Source: Pedobacter frigiditerrae
GTDB taxonomy: Bacteria; Bacteroidota; Bacteroidia; Sphingobacteriales; Sphingobacteriaceae
Assembly: GCF_004331645.1 (NCBI RefSeq)
Contig: NZ_SJSK01000002.1
Coordinates: forward strand, 930,001-994,000
Direction of reading: 5' to 3'
Length of the DNA: 64,000 nt
Positions 39,878 to 48,157 of this stretch are shown in pieces. The notes under the pieces were generated by a model that was given only the letters and a program-made list of their open reading frames with translations, did no database searches and was not told where the DNA came from. The position numbers and the translations under genes were made by a program. Numbering within the stretch: the first letter of the stretch is position 1; every line of letters begins with the position of its first letter.

Positions 39878-40222
39878 CTAACCCAAAGACTTAATCAATT
39901 TAGCTAACATCATTTTTATACTTATTATTTGAGAGTCCATAACTAAATAAGTTTCTTCAGATAAATAAGATAAACTCCTCGCTAAAAACAAATGGTGATG
40001 TGTTTCGGCTAAAGAGCCTTTAGCAATATATAAAAACTGCTTAAACTCTTTTACATATTGCCTAGCCTGACCTTCAACAATGTTAGTTGGTACACTTGAT
40101 ACACTTCTTTTAATTTAAGCAGTTAAGCTAAACAACTCCTCTTTTGGAAATTGCTTGGTCAATAAATAAATGACCAAAGTTAATTCGTGAGATTTCCTCC
40201 AAACTTCTAATTTGTTTTCCAT
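39878..40222 (-). pseudogene. Four-helix-bundle (S23/IVP-like) protein gene with an in-frame stop
   Basis: Reads MENKLEVWRKSHELTLVIYL through to MMLAKLIKSLG in one frame over 115 codons, except for a TAA at codon 36 (40117-40115). The break falls in ELFSLTA*IKRSVSS; the intact homolog at 52183 has IFGLTSQIKRSSSS, so the stop replaces a Gln (CAA to TAA, one base). The full-length product would be a small helical protein of the 23S intervening-sequence (TIGR02436-like) family, function unknown. Seven-bp arrays flank it on both sides. It may be a dead gene or, less likely, a recent sequencing or strain-specific change. Confidence 0.82.
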
Positions 40223-40280
40223 GATTTAATTATTAAAAATTTATAATCAAGGATGATTACTGTAAATATAATACTTTTTT

Positions 40281-40423
40281 CGTTGTTCGTTGAACGTTGA
40301 CCGTTGGGCAAAAGACGACAAACGAAAAACGATGGACGACAAACGACAGACGACAAACGTTGTTCGTTGACCGTTATTCGTTGCTCGTTGGACGAAAAAC
40401 GATGGACGATGGACGACAAACGA
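40281..40423. repeat. Variable 7-bp-period array, right of the pseudogene
   Basis: Same design as 39690-39877: CGTTG block, ACGACAA/ACGATGG/ACGACAG block, CGTTG block, ACGA block. The 7-base register is exact over long parts (ACGACAA ACGATGG ACGACAA). The array stops 2 bases before the stop codon of the WecA-like gene. Confidence 0.8.
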
Positions 40424-40425
40424 AA

Positions 40426-41547
40426 TCAATTACCCGATCTAAAGGTATCCTTAAATACCACATCAATTAACCTGTAACTTGAGTTGTCTTTTTTACCAAT
40501 TAAATAGGTGATCACCATATTAAACAAAACACAGATGGTTATTAACAAGGAAATCAATGAGAAATTACCAATATCCTGCAATGCAACTGCGAGAAAAATC
40601 ATGCAGATACCAAACAATGTTAAAGTAAGAACAATTTTGTTTGCGCTAAAACCTAATCGCTGTAACCGGTGATGGACATGATTGCGATCTCCTTTAAAGG
40701 GTGGTTTCCGGTGAAGTATTCTAATAAAAAATATTCTCAAAGAATCAAAAATAGGCACCATTAAAACGGCAACAGCTATAGAAGGTGCAGAATTAAAATA
40801 CGGATTGGGTTTTGACCCTATTTTATTGAGCTCAATAAATTTGATGGCTAAAACCCCTGCAACCAAGCCGATAATCAGGGCACCCGTATCGCCCATAAAA
40901 ATTTTAGCTGGCGAGTAATTAAACATTAAAAAGCCCAATACCGAGCCAAACATTGCAAAAGCGATGAATGCATAAGAATAAGCTCCTGCAATAGCGAAAA
41001 ACACACCAAAACTTAAGGTAGCCAATACACCAAGTGTACCAGCAAGCCCATCAACCCCATCAATTAAATTAAATGCGTTGTTTACGAAGATAATTACAGC
41101 TATAGAAAACAGGCTCGCTCCTATTATATTAACATCCCACAAGAAAAAAACGCCGTAAAAGCTAGTTAACCTAAAATCTCCAGCCACTACCAAAATGATA
41201 GATACAACGATCTGCAACAAAAATTTAGTGCTGGGACGTACGCCATATAAATCGTCTTTTAACCCGAGGGCAAACAGAATAATGCAAGAGGTAAGCAAAA
41301 AATTAGCCTGTTTATAATTTACCATTGCGGCAAATAATAATGTGGTTATGGTAAAACTACAAAAGATAGCAACACCACCTAATCGCGAAATATGAAGTCT
41401 ATGAGATTTTCGATAACCATCTGCCTGATCAAACAGGCGATACTTAATTGCAGTAAATATTATCGATGGGATGCCAGCTATGGACAATAGGAAGGATAAT
41501 CCTACAATTGCGATATAATAAATTAAATTTCCTTCTAATAAATTCAC
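40426..41547 (-). CDS. WecA/TagO-like UDP-sugar:undecaprenyl-phosphate sugar-1-phosphate transferase
   Basis: Polytopic membrane enzyme (373 residues, about 11 helices) of the MraY/WecA family that starts polymer synthesis by loading a sugar 1-phosphate on undecaprenyl phosphate. Motifs: LGGVAIF, GLKDDLYGVRP, NAFNLIDGVDGLAG, FMGDTGALIIG and the HVHHRLQRLG histidine motif near the end. It lacks the MraY-specific PLHHHYQ. It probably supplies the lipid-linked first sugar for the polysaccharide locus at 48.8-64 kb. Confidence 0.88.
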   Translation of the reverse strand: MNLLEGNLIYYIAIVGLSFLLSIAGIPSIIFTAIKYRLFDQADGYRKSHRLHISRLGGVAIFCSFTITTLLFAAMVNYKQANFLLTSCIILFALGLKDDLYGVRPSTKFLLQIVVSIILVVAGDFRLTSFYGVFFLWDVNIIGASLFSIAVIIFVNNAFNLIDGVDGLAGTLGVLATLSFGVFFAIAGAYSYAFIAFAMFGSVLGFLMFNYSPAKIFMGDTGALIIGLVAGVLAIKFIELNKIGSKPNPYFNSAPSIAVAVLMVPIFDSLRIFFIRILHRKPPFKGDRNHVHHRLQRLGFSANKIVLTLTLFGICMIFLAVALQDIGNFSLISLLITICVLFNMVITYLIGKKDNSSYRLIDVVFKDTFRSGN

Positions 41548-41991
41548 GTAAAGTAATAGCTAAACCAAATATAACATAATATTTATAGAAAGTTAAATTA
41601 ATTAACCTGTAATGCAATGTTAAGGGTGAAGAGGATCTGCAGTAAAAAAGAGTTTACCATATAAGGCATTTAAGAGAATATAAGAAATGTTACAAAAATT
41701 CCTATCGGCTGGTGTCTCACCTGCCGAAACTGAGTTAGCTTTTCATTGGATTACCAAAAGAGATATCTCTTTCTTAAGTACCACTTACCTGGGCTGAGTT
41801 ATTGAAGATGGTTAGAGATTAGAGTTGAGGAGTTAGGATCGATGGATTAGGTGGCTTTAGTGCTCAAGAGGGTTAGGGAATCTCAATCGCTCCCGAAGAA
41901 TCGGGACAGGCGTTGGGCATTCCTCCACAGGAGCCCCTTTGGGACAAAGCACAACAAAACCCTAATCTCTAACCACCTTAACCCTACCCCT
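41548..41991. repeat. Intergenic region with dispersed repeats
   Basis: 444 bases without a supported gene. 41701-41728 (CCTATCGGCTGGTG...) recurs inverted at 47571-47598. 41861-41907 (TGCTCAAGAGGGTTAGGGAA then TCTCAATCGCTCCCGAAGAA) recurs directly at 48015-48061 and in part at 48099-48120. TCCCGAAGAATCGGGA is a short hairpin. The remainder is GTTAGG/GTTGAG-rich low-complexity sequence. Confidence 0.6.
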
Positions 41992-42741
41992 TCAACTACG
42001 TAAATACTGAGGGATCTTACTTAGTTTCTTAAACAACAAGGTGATTAATGGAAGTGAGATTTTATTCTCCTTAATTGCCTTGTAATCATTCTTTAAAGCC
42101 AAATACCTTTGTTTAAAGGAGTTGTTGCTTACCCCACCAACCCGCATGTTAACGATAAGTTGATCGAGGAATTTTGCATTGATTTGATAACGATAAAGAA
42201 ACCTGATCATCAACTCGTAATCCGCAGCGGTACCAAAATCAAGAGAGTAACCCCCATATTTTTCGAATAGCTCCCTTTTAGCATAAAATGTTGGGTGAGC
42301 AGGCATCCAGCCCATTTCTATATCTTTTTTCTCAAACTGCTTTGACAGCCACTTCCTACTTATTTTGCCCGTGTTTTCAGCATCTACATAATTGAGATTG
42401 CCATATACCGCATCGGGTCGTAGAGATTCAAAACATTTGACGATCTTGGCTATTACTTCTGCCGAGGTCAGCATGTCATCAGCATTAAGCACACCAATGA
42501 TCTCGCCAGTTGAAATGCTTATGCCCTTGTTAATGGCATCATAAATACCTTTGTCTTTTTCTGATACGAAATGTGTAATTCTGTTACGATAACTATCAAT
42601 TATAGGTAAAGTACCATCCGTAGAAGCGCCGTCGATAACAATATACTCTATGTTTGGATAAGTTTGGCTGATTATAGATTCTACACAGTCTTTGATATAT
42701 TTTTCTGCATTATAAACTACGGTGATCAGGCTTACTTTCAT
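41992..42741 (-). CDS. Family 2 glycosyltransferase
   Basis: A 249-residue GT-A enzyme. The N-terminus MKVSLITVVYNAEKYIKDCV, then VIDGASTDGT, DKGIYDAINKGI and the metal-binding GVLNADDML are classic GT2 motifs, in the subgroup often found in polysaccharide loci. Donor and acceptor are unknown. Its start overlaps the end of a CPxDDY-type secreted-protein gene by 32 bases, so the two are translated together, hinting that the enzyme may act in the same surface pathway. Confidence 0.88.
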   Translation of the reverse strand: MKVSLITVVYNAEKYIKDCVESIISQTYPNIEYIVIDGASTDGTLPIIDSYRNRITHFVSEKDKGIYDAINKGISISTGEIIGVLNADDMLTSAEVIAKIVKCFESLRPDAVYGNLNYVDAENTGKISRKWLSKQFEKKDIEMGWMPAHPTFYAKRELFEKYGGYSLDFGTAADYELMIRFLYRYQINAKFLDQLIVNMRVGGVSNNSFKQRYLALKNDYKAIKENKISLPLITLLFKKLSKIPQYLRS

Positions 42742-43174
42742 TACGGAGATGCATGTTTTTATTCCCGTACAGGAATATTGCTATCGTAAAGATAAATAAT
42801 GCAGGGATATAATCATCAATAGGACAGTTATTATACAAATGACCATAAACACCATTTTTATAAACTGTTGTAGTGGTACCTCCTGCACCATCTCCATAAT
42901 AAACAGTACAAGGCGGACCCAGGTCATCTAAACATTCAGCCCCACTTTGGTCGGTATAACCACCCAAACCAGCAAGGGTTCCCGTAAACTTAGTGTGATC
43001 AAAAGGCGCTATTTCATTTAAATAAACTCTTTGTGTACTCCCCGCCAACACGTGGCAACCAAAAAAGTCGACTGCATGAACCGCAGCACAATTTAATACT
43101 GCAAAAAACAGTAGAACGGAACAAATTATGCGTAAAAAACTTTCAATAGGAATGATAAATAGAAACTTTTTCAT
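42710..43174 (-). CDS. Small secreted protein with C-terminal CPIDDY-TM signal, paralog 1
   Basis: A 154-residue protein: signal peptide to about residue 34 (ending AAVHA), a Cys-containing mature part starting FFGCHVLAG, then NCPIDDYIPALFIFTIAIFLY as motif plus membrane helix, and a polar/basic tail. The tail is longer than in the paralogs because it overlaps the downstream GT2 gene by 32 bases. Related proteins follow at 44936, 45972, 46995 and 48158. The three-part C-terminus is like exosortase (PEP-CTERM-type) sorting signals. Function of the mature domain is unknown. Confidence 0.75.
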   Translation of the reverse strand: MKKFLFIIPIESFLRIICSVLLFFAVLNCAAVHAVDFFGCHVLAGSTQRVYLNEIAPFDHTKFTGTLAGLGGYTDQSGAECLDDLGPPCTVYYGDGAGGTTTTVYKNGVYGHLYNNCPIDDYIPALFIFTIAIFLYGNKNMHLRNESKPDHRSL

Positions 43175-43708
43175 GAGCTTAGATTTATCAGGATTACTGA
43201 ACTTATGAAAAAAGATTTGAAGAATAAAAGAATAATTTCATTTAGAAATCAGGAGTTAACTTATTGTTTTTGAAGGAAATAATTTGTTTGGAAAGTTAAG
43301 AGTGTGGAGTTGGTGAGAATTTGGTTAGAGGTTAGGGGTTAGATGTTGAGGCGTGGATTCGTTAAGCTGTCGAAGACTATTCAACAAACGAAAAACGAGA
43401 AACGATGGGCGGTAGACGTTGAGTTGATGAGGTGTTGAGGTGTTAAGCTGTATTAGAAAGACTTCGACCGTTGTTCGTTTGGAGTTGGATGAAAGATAAA
43501 AAAACGACAGACGGTAGACGTTGAGCTGATGAGTTGTGAAGGCGATGAGAAAATTGGTTAGAGGTTAGGGTTGAGAGTTAGGGAAAAGACGTTGACCGTT
43601 GTTTTCTCAAAAAACGACAAACGACAAACAATGGACGTGGAGATGTTGAGTTGTGGAGATGTTAAGTTGTATTCACAAACGAGACGATCGACGGCAAACA
43701 ACTGACGC
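43175..43708. repeat. Intergenic low-complexity region with 7-bp-unit fragments
   Basis: 534 bases with no supported gene. Pieces of the ACGACAA/ACGATGG/CGTTGTT repeat occur at 43384-43420, 43465-43520, 43590-43640 and 43676-43707, between GTTGAGTTGTG / GGTTAGGGTT-type sequence. Confidence 0.6.
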
Positions 43709-44344
43709 CTAAATAACCACTACACTTCCCAGATACGTACTGTTACTCTTACTCGAGCGATCATCAGCTATAAATGCTAGATATAAATGAAAAGTTCTAC
43801 CAGCATGGCGTTTTTCTAGTTTGAGTTTGGCAGTTCCACTATTTCTTGTCGCCGCTCCAGCATCGTAGAAAACTCTTCCATTTTCAATATCATAGGCCAC
43901 TAGCATCGCTTGGTCGTTGTACTCTCCCTTATATTCGGTACTCCATTCATAAATAAGCTCCTGGTTTTCAGCACAACTTATATTCGTTGTAAGAGGCAAT
44001 GGCTGCGTACCACAACTTACCAATGCCAATTCGGGGTTTATCAAAAAACCGCCATTCCCATCACTCTCCAAAGCATTTTTTTGGTTGTAAGATTTAGCTG
44101 CAACAAACCCTTGATAAGTTGGCTGATAGCCCTTAAAACCAATGCGAAGAAAATCTGTGAGCGGCTCAAGCCATCTTTGGGAAACCGCAAACTTTAGTCG
44201 ATTCAATAATTCCTTTTCGGTAGGCGGGCTTGTTCTTTTCCTTGGAAGACCACGTAATACCTGTTGTCCATTTAATTCAACACCAACCACACTTCCTACC
44301 TTGCCTCTAAAATTGCCATTTATTCCATTCCTGCCAACTGCCAT
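43709..44344 (-). CDS. DUF6266-type protein
   Basis: A 211-residue protein, no signal peptide. The N-terminus AVGRNGINGNFRGKVGSVVG with the basic GLPRKRTSPPTEKELLNR is what I know as the DUF6266 family of Bacteroidota; its function is undetermined. The C-terminal half (KLEKRHAGRTFHLYLAFIADD) looks like a beta-sandwich. It sits alone between repeat tracts and two CPxDDY genes. An 11-bp-phased repeat lies 75-160 bases upstream. Confidence 0.75.
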   Translation of the reverse strand: MAVGRNGINGNFRGKVGSVVGVELNGQQVLRGLPRKRTSPPTEKELLNRLKFAVSQRWLEPLTDFLRIGFKGYQPTYQGFVAAKSYNQKNALESDGNGGFLINPELALVSCGTQPLPLTTNISCAENQELIYEWSTEYKGEYNDQAMLVAYDIENGRVFYDAGAATRNSGTAKLKLEKRHAGRTFHLYLAFIADDRSSKSNSTYLGSVVVI

Positions 44345-44417
44345 AACCTCTAATTTTCAAAAAGTTATAAATAATTTTATCTACCTCCAAGTTTAATTAA
44401 GTTTTTATTAGTATTTA

Positions 44418-44501
44418 ACAGGTATTTAACTCGGATATTACAGGGAATCATCCCTGTCTTATACCTGTTTTATCCCTGTTATCTCCCTGTTATCTCTTTG
44501 T
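44418..44501. repeat. Two-arm array with exact 11-bp period upstream of the DUF6266-type gene
   Basis: CCTGT starts at 44453, 44464, 44475 and 44486, with TTTGT at 44497: five units, 11 bases apart. On the other side the complement ACAGG starts at 44418 and 44440, with a decayed copy (ACTCG) at 44429, again 11 apart. The arms meet at the palindrome CAGGGA-ATCA-TCCCTG (44441-44456). Confidence 0.75.
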
Positions 44502-44935
44502 TAATTATATAGAGGTAAGCCGATGACCATAGGCGTTAACGGGGAGAGAGTTGAGTTGTGAAGGCGTTGAGTTGTAGAGACTACCTCGACAAACGAAAGA
44601 CGACAAACGATGGACGGTAGACGTTGAGTTGGTGAGTTGTTAAGCTGTTTATACAACGACAAACGGTGGACGTTTAGAATTGTTGAGGCGTGGAGTTGGT
44701 GGTGAGAAGAGTTTAGAGGTTAGGCAGCCGATAGTTGTTCGTTGGGCGTTGGCACTGGGCGATATACAAAAACGACAGACGATGGACGACAAACGATGGA
44801 CGACAGACGACAGAAGTTTAGAGGGTTAGGGTTGAGAGCTTAGACGAGAACGATGGCGTTGTTCGTTGAGCGTTGTTCTTTGGGTTGCAATATATACAAC
44901 AAACGACAGACGAAAAACGACAGACGATAAGCCAT
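44502..44935. repeat. Intergenic low-complexity region with hairpin-forming 7-bp arrays
   Basis: No gene supported. ACGACAA-type blocks at 44588-44615, 44655-44672, 44771-44813 and 44903-44930; CGTTG blocks at 44733-44752 and 44858-44882 precede the last two across short spacers, giving inverted pairs. The rest is GTTGAG / GGTTAGG-type sequence. Confidence 0.6.
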
Positions 44936-45415
44936 TTACGCCATAACGTACATCTTCTTTCTATAAAGATAACAAGCTCCGGTACCAGCTGCTATTAGAG
45001 CAAATACGCCAGCGTAATCGTCTAATGGACAAGCTACCATTGTAAACGTGCCTTCAACTCCTGAAGTAGTTCCAGATAAACATACACCGAAGACATTAAG
45101 CCCACCATTACATACAAGACAGGTAGGTCCGGTTACGGGAGTCCAGCTACAATAATTGGTAGAAAGACCTGTGAAGACATTATTATAATATGTCCCTAGA
45201 ATTCCTTTACTTGTATAAACAATATTGTTCGGAAGTAAACAACCTGTTGCAGATCCTTGAGAAAATGCTGTTAAGGAAATTAAGGAAAAACACACTATTA
45301 AACATTCCCTTTTCGATACTGTAAATCGGTTTCCAAAGACAAACTTCTTTCCTTTCAAGGAAAAAGCTAAATAAAGTAATTGATAAAAGTTAGATATGAC
45401 CTTTGAGAGCTCCAT
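44936..45415 (-). CDS. Small secreted protein with C-terminal CPLDDY-TM signal, paralog 2
   Basis: Up to 159 residues. The hydrophobic signal core (LIVCFSLISLTAFSQ) is preceded by about 37 residues, longer than in the paralogs; no better start codon is visible. The mature part begins GSATGCLLPNNIVYT and contains YCSWTP and TCLVC, closely like paralog 4 (46995). It ends ACPLDDYAGVFALIAAGTG, a short helix, and YRKKMYVMA. Six Cys after the signal suggest disulfides. Confidence 0.72.
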   Translation of the reverse strand: MELSKVISNFYQLLYLAFSLKGKKFVFGNRFTVSKRECLIVCFSLISLTAFSQGSATGCLLPNNIVYTSKGILGTYYNNVFTGLSTNYCSWTPVTGPTCLVCNGGLNVFGVCLSGTTSGVEGTFTMVACPLDDYAGVFALIAAGTGACYLYRKKMYVMA

Positions 45416-45971
45416 ACAATAGGGGATTTGTATGAATTTACCATCAATTTGAACAAGAATGGTCGTTCTTTTTGTTCAAGTATGCCATAGAATTTATTAG
45501 AATGGGCTTTTTTCATTAAAAGCATGAGCTTGCCTGGGAAAACCTGATGAAGATGTGGCTGATTATATGTGTTGAGTTGACCCAAAGGGATGCCTTTGGC
45601 ATTGAGGTGGTTAGGGGTGAGAGGTTAATTTGTGGAGTTGTTGAGGTGGTTAATGGGTTTATGCACTTACACCTTCTAGCATCGAATGAGCTTTTCAAGG
45701 GAATATCTCTTACAAGCAGCCGAAACCAGTAATTGTACAAGTGAGGGATTTTATATACATCTGATGAAAATACCATATGTACTATATTCATCGGATGATA
45801 ATTGAGCGCTGTCATCCGATGAGTACTCCCCAGAAGTCCCTTTGGGATAACCCCCCCTGCATTCTCATCGGACGACTAGATCGAGGAATTTGCTTAGTAC
45901 CCATTCGATTGATAAGCTAAGTTTCGACAGATGGACGCCAACCGATAGGGAAATTTTAAGCAGATTAGGTA
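45416..45971. repeat. Intergenic region with decayed REP units
   Basis: 556 bases, no convincing gene. 45758-45800 is a degenerate type A REP (CATCTGATGAA ... TTCATCGGATGAT). 45811-45876 is a longer type B-like pair (GTCATCCGATGAG ... CTCATCGGACGAC) whose loop has CCCTTTGGG. CCAAAGGGATGCCTTTGG at 45581-45598 is another palindrome. These match the array around the RAYT gene 10 kb away. Confidence 0.65.
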
Positions 45972-46502
45972 TTAATTGACAGGGGAAATATTAGGTTTTC
46001 TTTTATTGATATGATAGAAGCCAAGACCTGTCATAAAAAGAATAAGAAATGGGATATAATCATCTAAAGATACATTGCAATATGTTGGATTATTATAGGT
46101 AAAGGTTGCGTATTTGCCATTGTTGTTGACATTACCATTGCCAGCTGCGGCTAAGGATGGTGATGTAACACAGCTATTATCCGCTCCTTGGGATATAATT
46201 TCGTTTTGGGCGGGTATAGTTACATTGGCTCCATAAGGAGGGATGCTGTTATCATAATAAGAACCTTGTGGATAAACATTGATCTTACCACATTGGTATC
46301 GATTAGAGCTGTTAGAATTAATATCAATAGAATTACCACTGTTTTTATATACTCTAACCATATTATTTACATTTCCATAGTAAGGAGCCATACCTAAATA
46401 TTCAGTATAAATTGAACTGCCAATATTACAACCAGTACCTGATGTCTGGGCGAAAAGAGAATTACAGATTAATACTAAAAAAAATAAGATTTTAAACTTC
46501 AT
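45972..46502 (-). CDS. Small secreted protein with C-terminal C-x-x-x-LDDY-TM signal, paralog 3
   Basis: 176 residues: signal peptide MKFKILFFLVLICNSLFAQ, then TSGTGCNIGSSIYTEY, a long Asn/Gly/Tyr/Ser-rich middle, and CNVSLDDYIPFLILFMTGLG followed by HINKRK. The sorting-like motif is CNVSLDDY instead of CP[IL]DDY, so the Pro is replaced and the Cys moved two residues back. Four Cys in the mature protein. The function is unknown. Confidence 0.75.
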   Translation of the reverse strand: MKFKILFFLVLICNSLFAQTSGTGCNIGSSIYTEYLGMAPYYGNVNNMVRVYKNSGNSIDINSNSSNRYQCGKINVYPQGSYYDNSIPPYGANVTIPAQNEIISQGADNSCVTSPSLAAAGNGNVNNNGKYATFTYNNPTYCNVSLDDYIPFLILFMTGLGFYHINKRKPNISPVN

Positions 46503-46994
46503 AGGGATTCAATATCTCCATCTAATCAATTTCAACACCATTCCACAATAAAATATGTCATTGAAATATCATTAGCAGTTTAAACATCTTTAATCCTTAC
46601 AAAACAATTGAAAAGCAAACAAAATAAGTGAACAAAATGAACAGGCCTTAGAATAAGGCAGTAGATAGTGAGGAATATTGAGGAACAAAATTCACAATCA
46701 AAAACCTCATAACTCCCCAATATTACCCAATTACCAATTGGTATAATTATTGATAATAAGCCTTCTTTTAAACATTTACTTTGGGTTGAGTTGTTGAAGA
46801 GGCTTAGGGTTGAGAGGGTTAGATTGGCTTACGCATTGACCCTCCCCTCCCCGTCTTATCCAACAAACTTTTCGCAAAGGCCTGCCCGATTCTTCGGGGA
46901 TATCTCTAAGTTAATTGAACAGAACGAGGCACCTATACAGAGTGATTAGGTTTAGTTGTGGAGTTTTTTAGAGGTAACCACCTACAAATCTTGA
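46503..46994. other. Intergenic region, no gene seen
   Basis: 492 bases. AT-rich sequence, a CCAATTACCAATTGG palindrome (46728-46742), a GGTTGAGTTGTTGAAGAGG-type low-complexity tract near 46795, and CCCGATTCTTCGGGGA near 46887, a relative of the TCCCGAAGAATCGGGA hairpin. Confidence 0.5.
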
Positions 46995-47399
46995 CTAGAT
47001 AGGCATTAGATTAATTCTTTTGCGTAGATGGATTAAACCTAAGACAGAGCTTGCAAGAATTAAAAAAGGGATATAATCATCTAATGGGCAAAGTACCATT
47101 GTAAAAGTATTATATACCCCGGTTTGTACGTTGCCTGAACCACCACTACAGTTTCCACCATTGTTGTATTGCCCATTTTGATCAAAACAAACAGTACAAG
47201 TAATACCACCAGTAGGTGTCCAATCACAATAACCTGAAGAAAGTGCAACGACACCTGCATTACTATTGAACTTGTAAAGACCAGCAGTTGTAGTTGTATA
47301 AACTTTATTATCTGGCAATAAGCAACCAGTTCTAGACCCTTGTGCTAAAAGACAAGCATACATAAACAAACTGCATAAAAGCAGTATTCCTTTTTTCAT
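46995..47399 (-). CDS. Small secreted protein with C-terminal CPLDDY-TM signal, paralog 4
   Basis: 134 residues from the ATG at 47399, chosen because it opens directly into the signal peptide MKKGILLLCSLFMYACLLAQ; an in-frame ATG 14 codons upstream lacks that fit. The mature part GSRTGCLLPDNKVYTT, then YCDWTP, TCTVC and a Gly/Asn-rich stretch parallels paralog 2. End: TFTMVLCPLDDYIPFLIL, helix, then LRKR. Cys content is even (six in the mature part). Confidence 0.75.
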   Translation of the reverse strand: MKKGILLLCSLFMYACLLAQGSRTGCLLPDNKVYTTTTAGLYKFNSNAGVVALSSGYCDWTPTGGITCTVCFDQNGQYNNGGNCSGGSGNVQTGVYNTFTMVLCPLDDYIPFLILASSVLGLIHLRKRINLMPI

Positions 47400-48157
47400 A
47401 TTGGGGATAAATACGAGCGATCTTGGCAAGATTAATGCCATTATTCTAAAAAGCTCTAATTGGGTTAGGCGTGGAGTTGTTGAGATGGGGTTTAGATGGC
47501 TAGGTGTTGAGGTGTTCAGAGGTAAAGAGCGCCCTATATGCTCATCGGCTGACTAGATGAAGGCTTACGTTCCGGCAGGTGGGACACCAGCCGATAGGCA
47601 AAGGGGACTCCTTCGGAGCAGCAGTCAGCCTGTCCCGATTTTGATTCGGGAAGCTGAGCATGACGGCTTGCCCTCCGTCATCCGATGAGTATAAGGCACC
47701 CCGCAAATCTCATCGAACGACTAGACGAGTAAGGATATGTGTTGAGTTGGTGAGGCGGTTAGTTGTGGGGGCGTTGAAGGTGGTTAATGTTGCAAACTGT
47801 TTACAGGCCGTTCTAGCGCATTACGATGCCCTCCCGATAGCTATCGGGACAAGCTGAGCATTGTGTCTTGTCCTAAAATAGGTTTACCCAAGACGACTGA
47901 GCACTGTCATCTGATGAGTATAAGCAGTATGCAAACCTCATAGGATGACTAGAGGACGGGTAATAGTGTGAATTTGTTGAGTCGGTTAGGGTTTAGGGAG
48001 TTAAGTGACTTTTGTGCTCAGGAGGGCTAGAGAATCTCAATCGCTCCCGAAGAATCGGGACAAGACACTCATTTCGAAGTGAAGACAAGGCAGGGACGTG
48101 CTCAAGAGGGTTAGGGAATCTTCCCAATGAAGGATTGGGGAGAAGTGACGGGAATAT
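47400..48157. repeat. Intergenic region with REP remnants and dispersed palindromes
   Basis: 758 bases without a supported gene. REP remnants at 47677-47721 and 47906-47949, and a half unit at 48157-48169. 47571-47598 is the inverted partner of 41701-41728. The palindrome CCCGATAGCTATCGGGA at 47834-47850 recurs at 57010-57026 with the same flanks (GATGCCCT before, CAA-CTGAGCAT after). 48015-48061 and 48099-48120 repeat 41861-41907. Confidence 0.6.

Noticed and set aside
39599..39907. ORF of about 102 codons on the plus strand over the gap 5' end and the 7-bp array
   Set aside because: The translation is made of repeated short Arg/Thr/Asn-rich words from the 7-base units and it overlaps the gap start; no start signal.
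44441..44506. Similarity of the TAACAGGGA-rich repeats to the I-SceI homing site
   Set aside because: Only the GATAACAGGG part matches, the full 18-base site is not present, and the 11-bp period explains the similarity.
45367..45815. Two overlapping minus-strand ORFs of 72 and 99 codons upstream of paralog 2
   Set aside because: They cross REP remnants and low-complexity sequence, have no signal peptide or known motif and no ribosome-binding site; composition is not gene-like.
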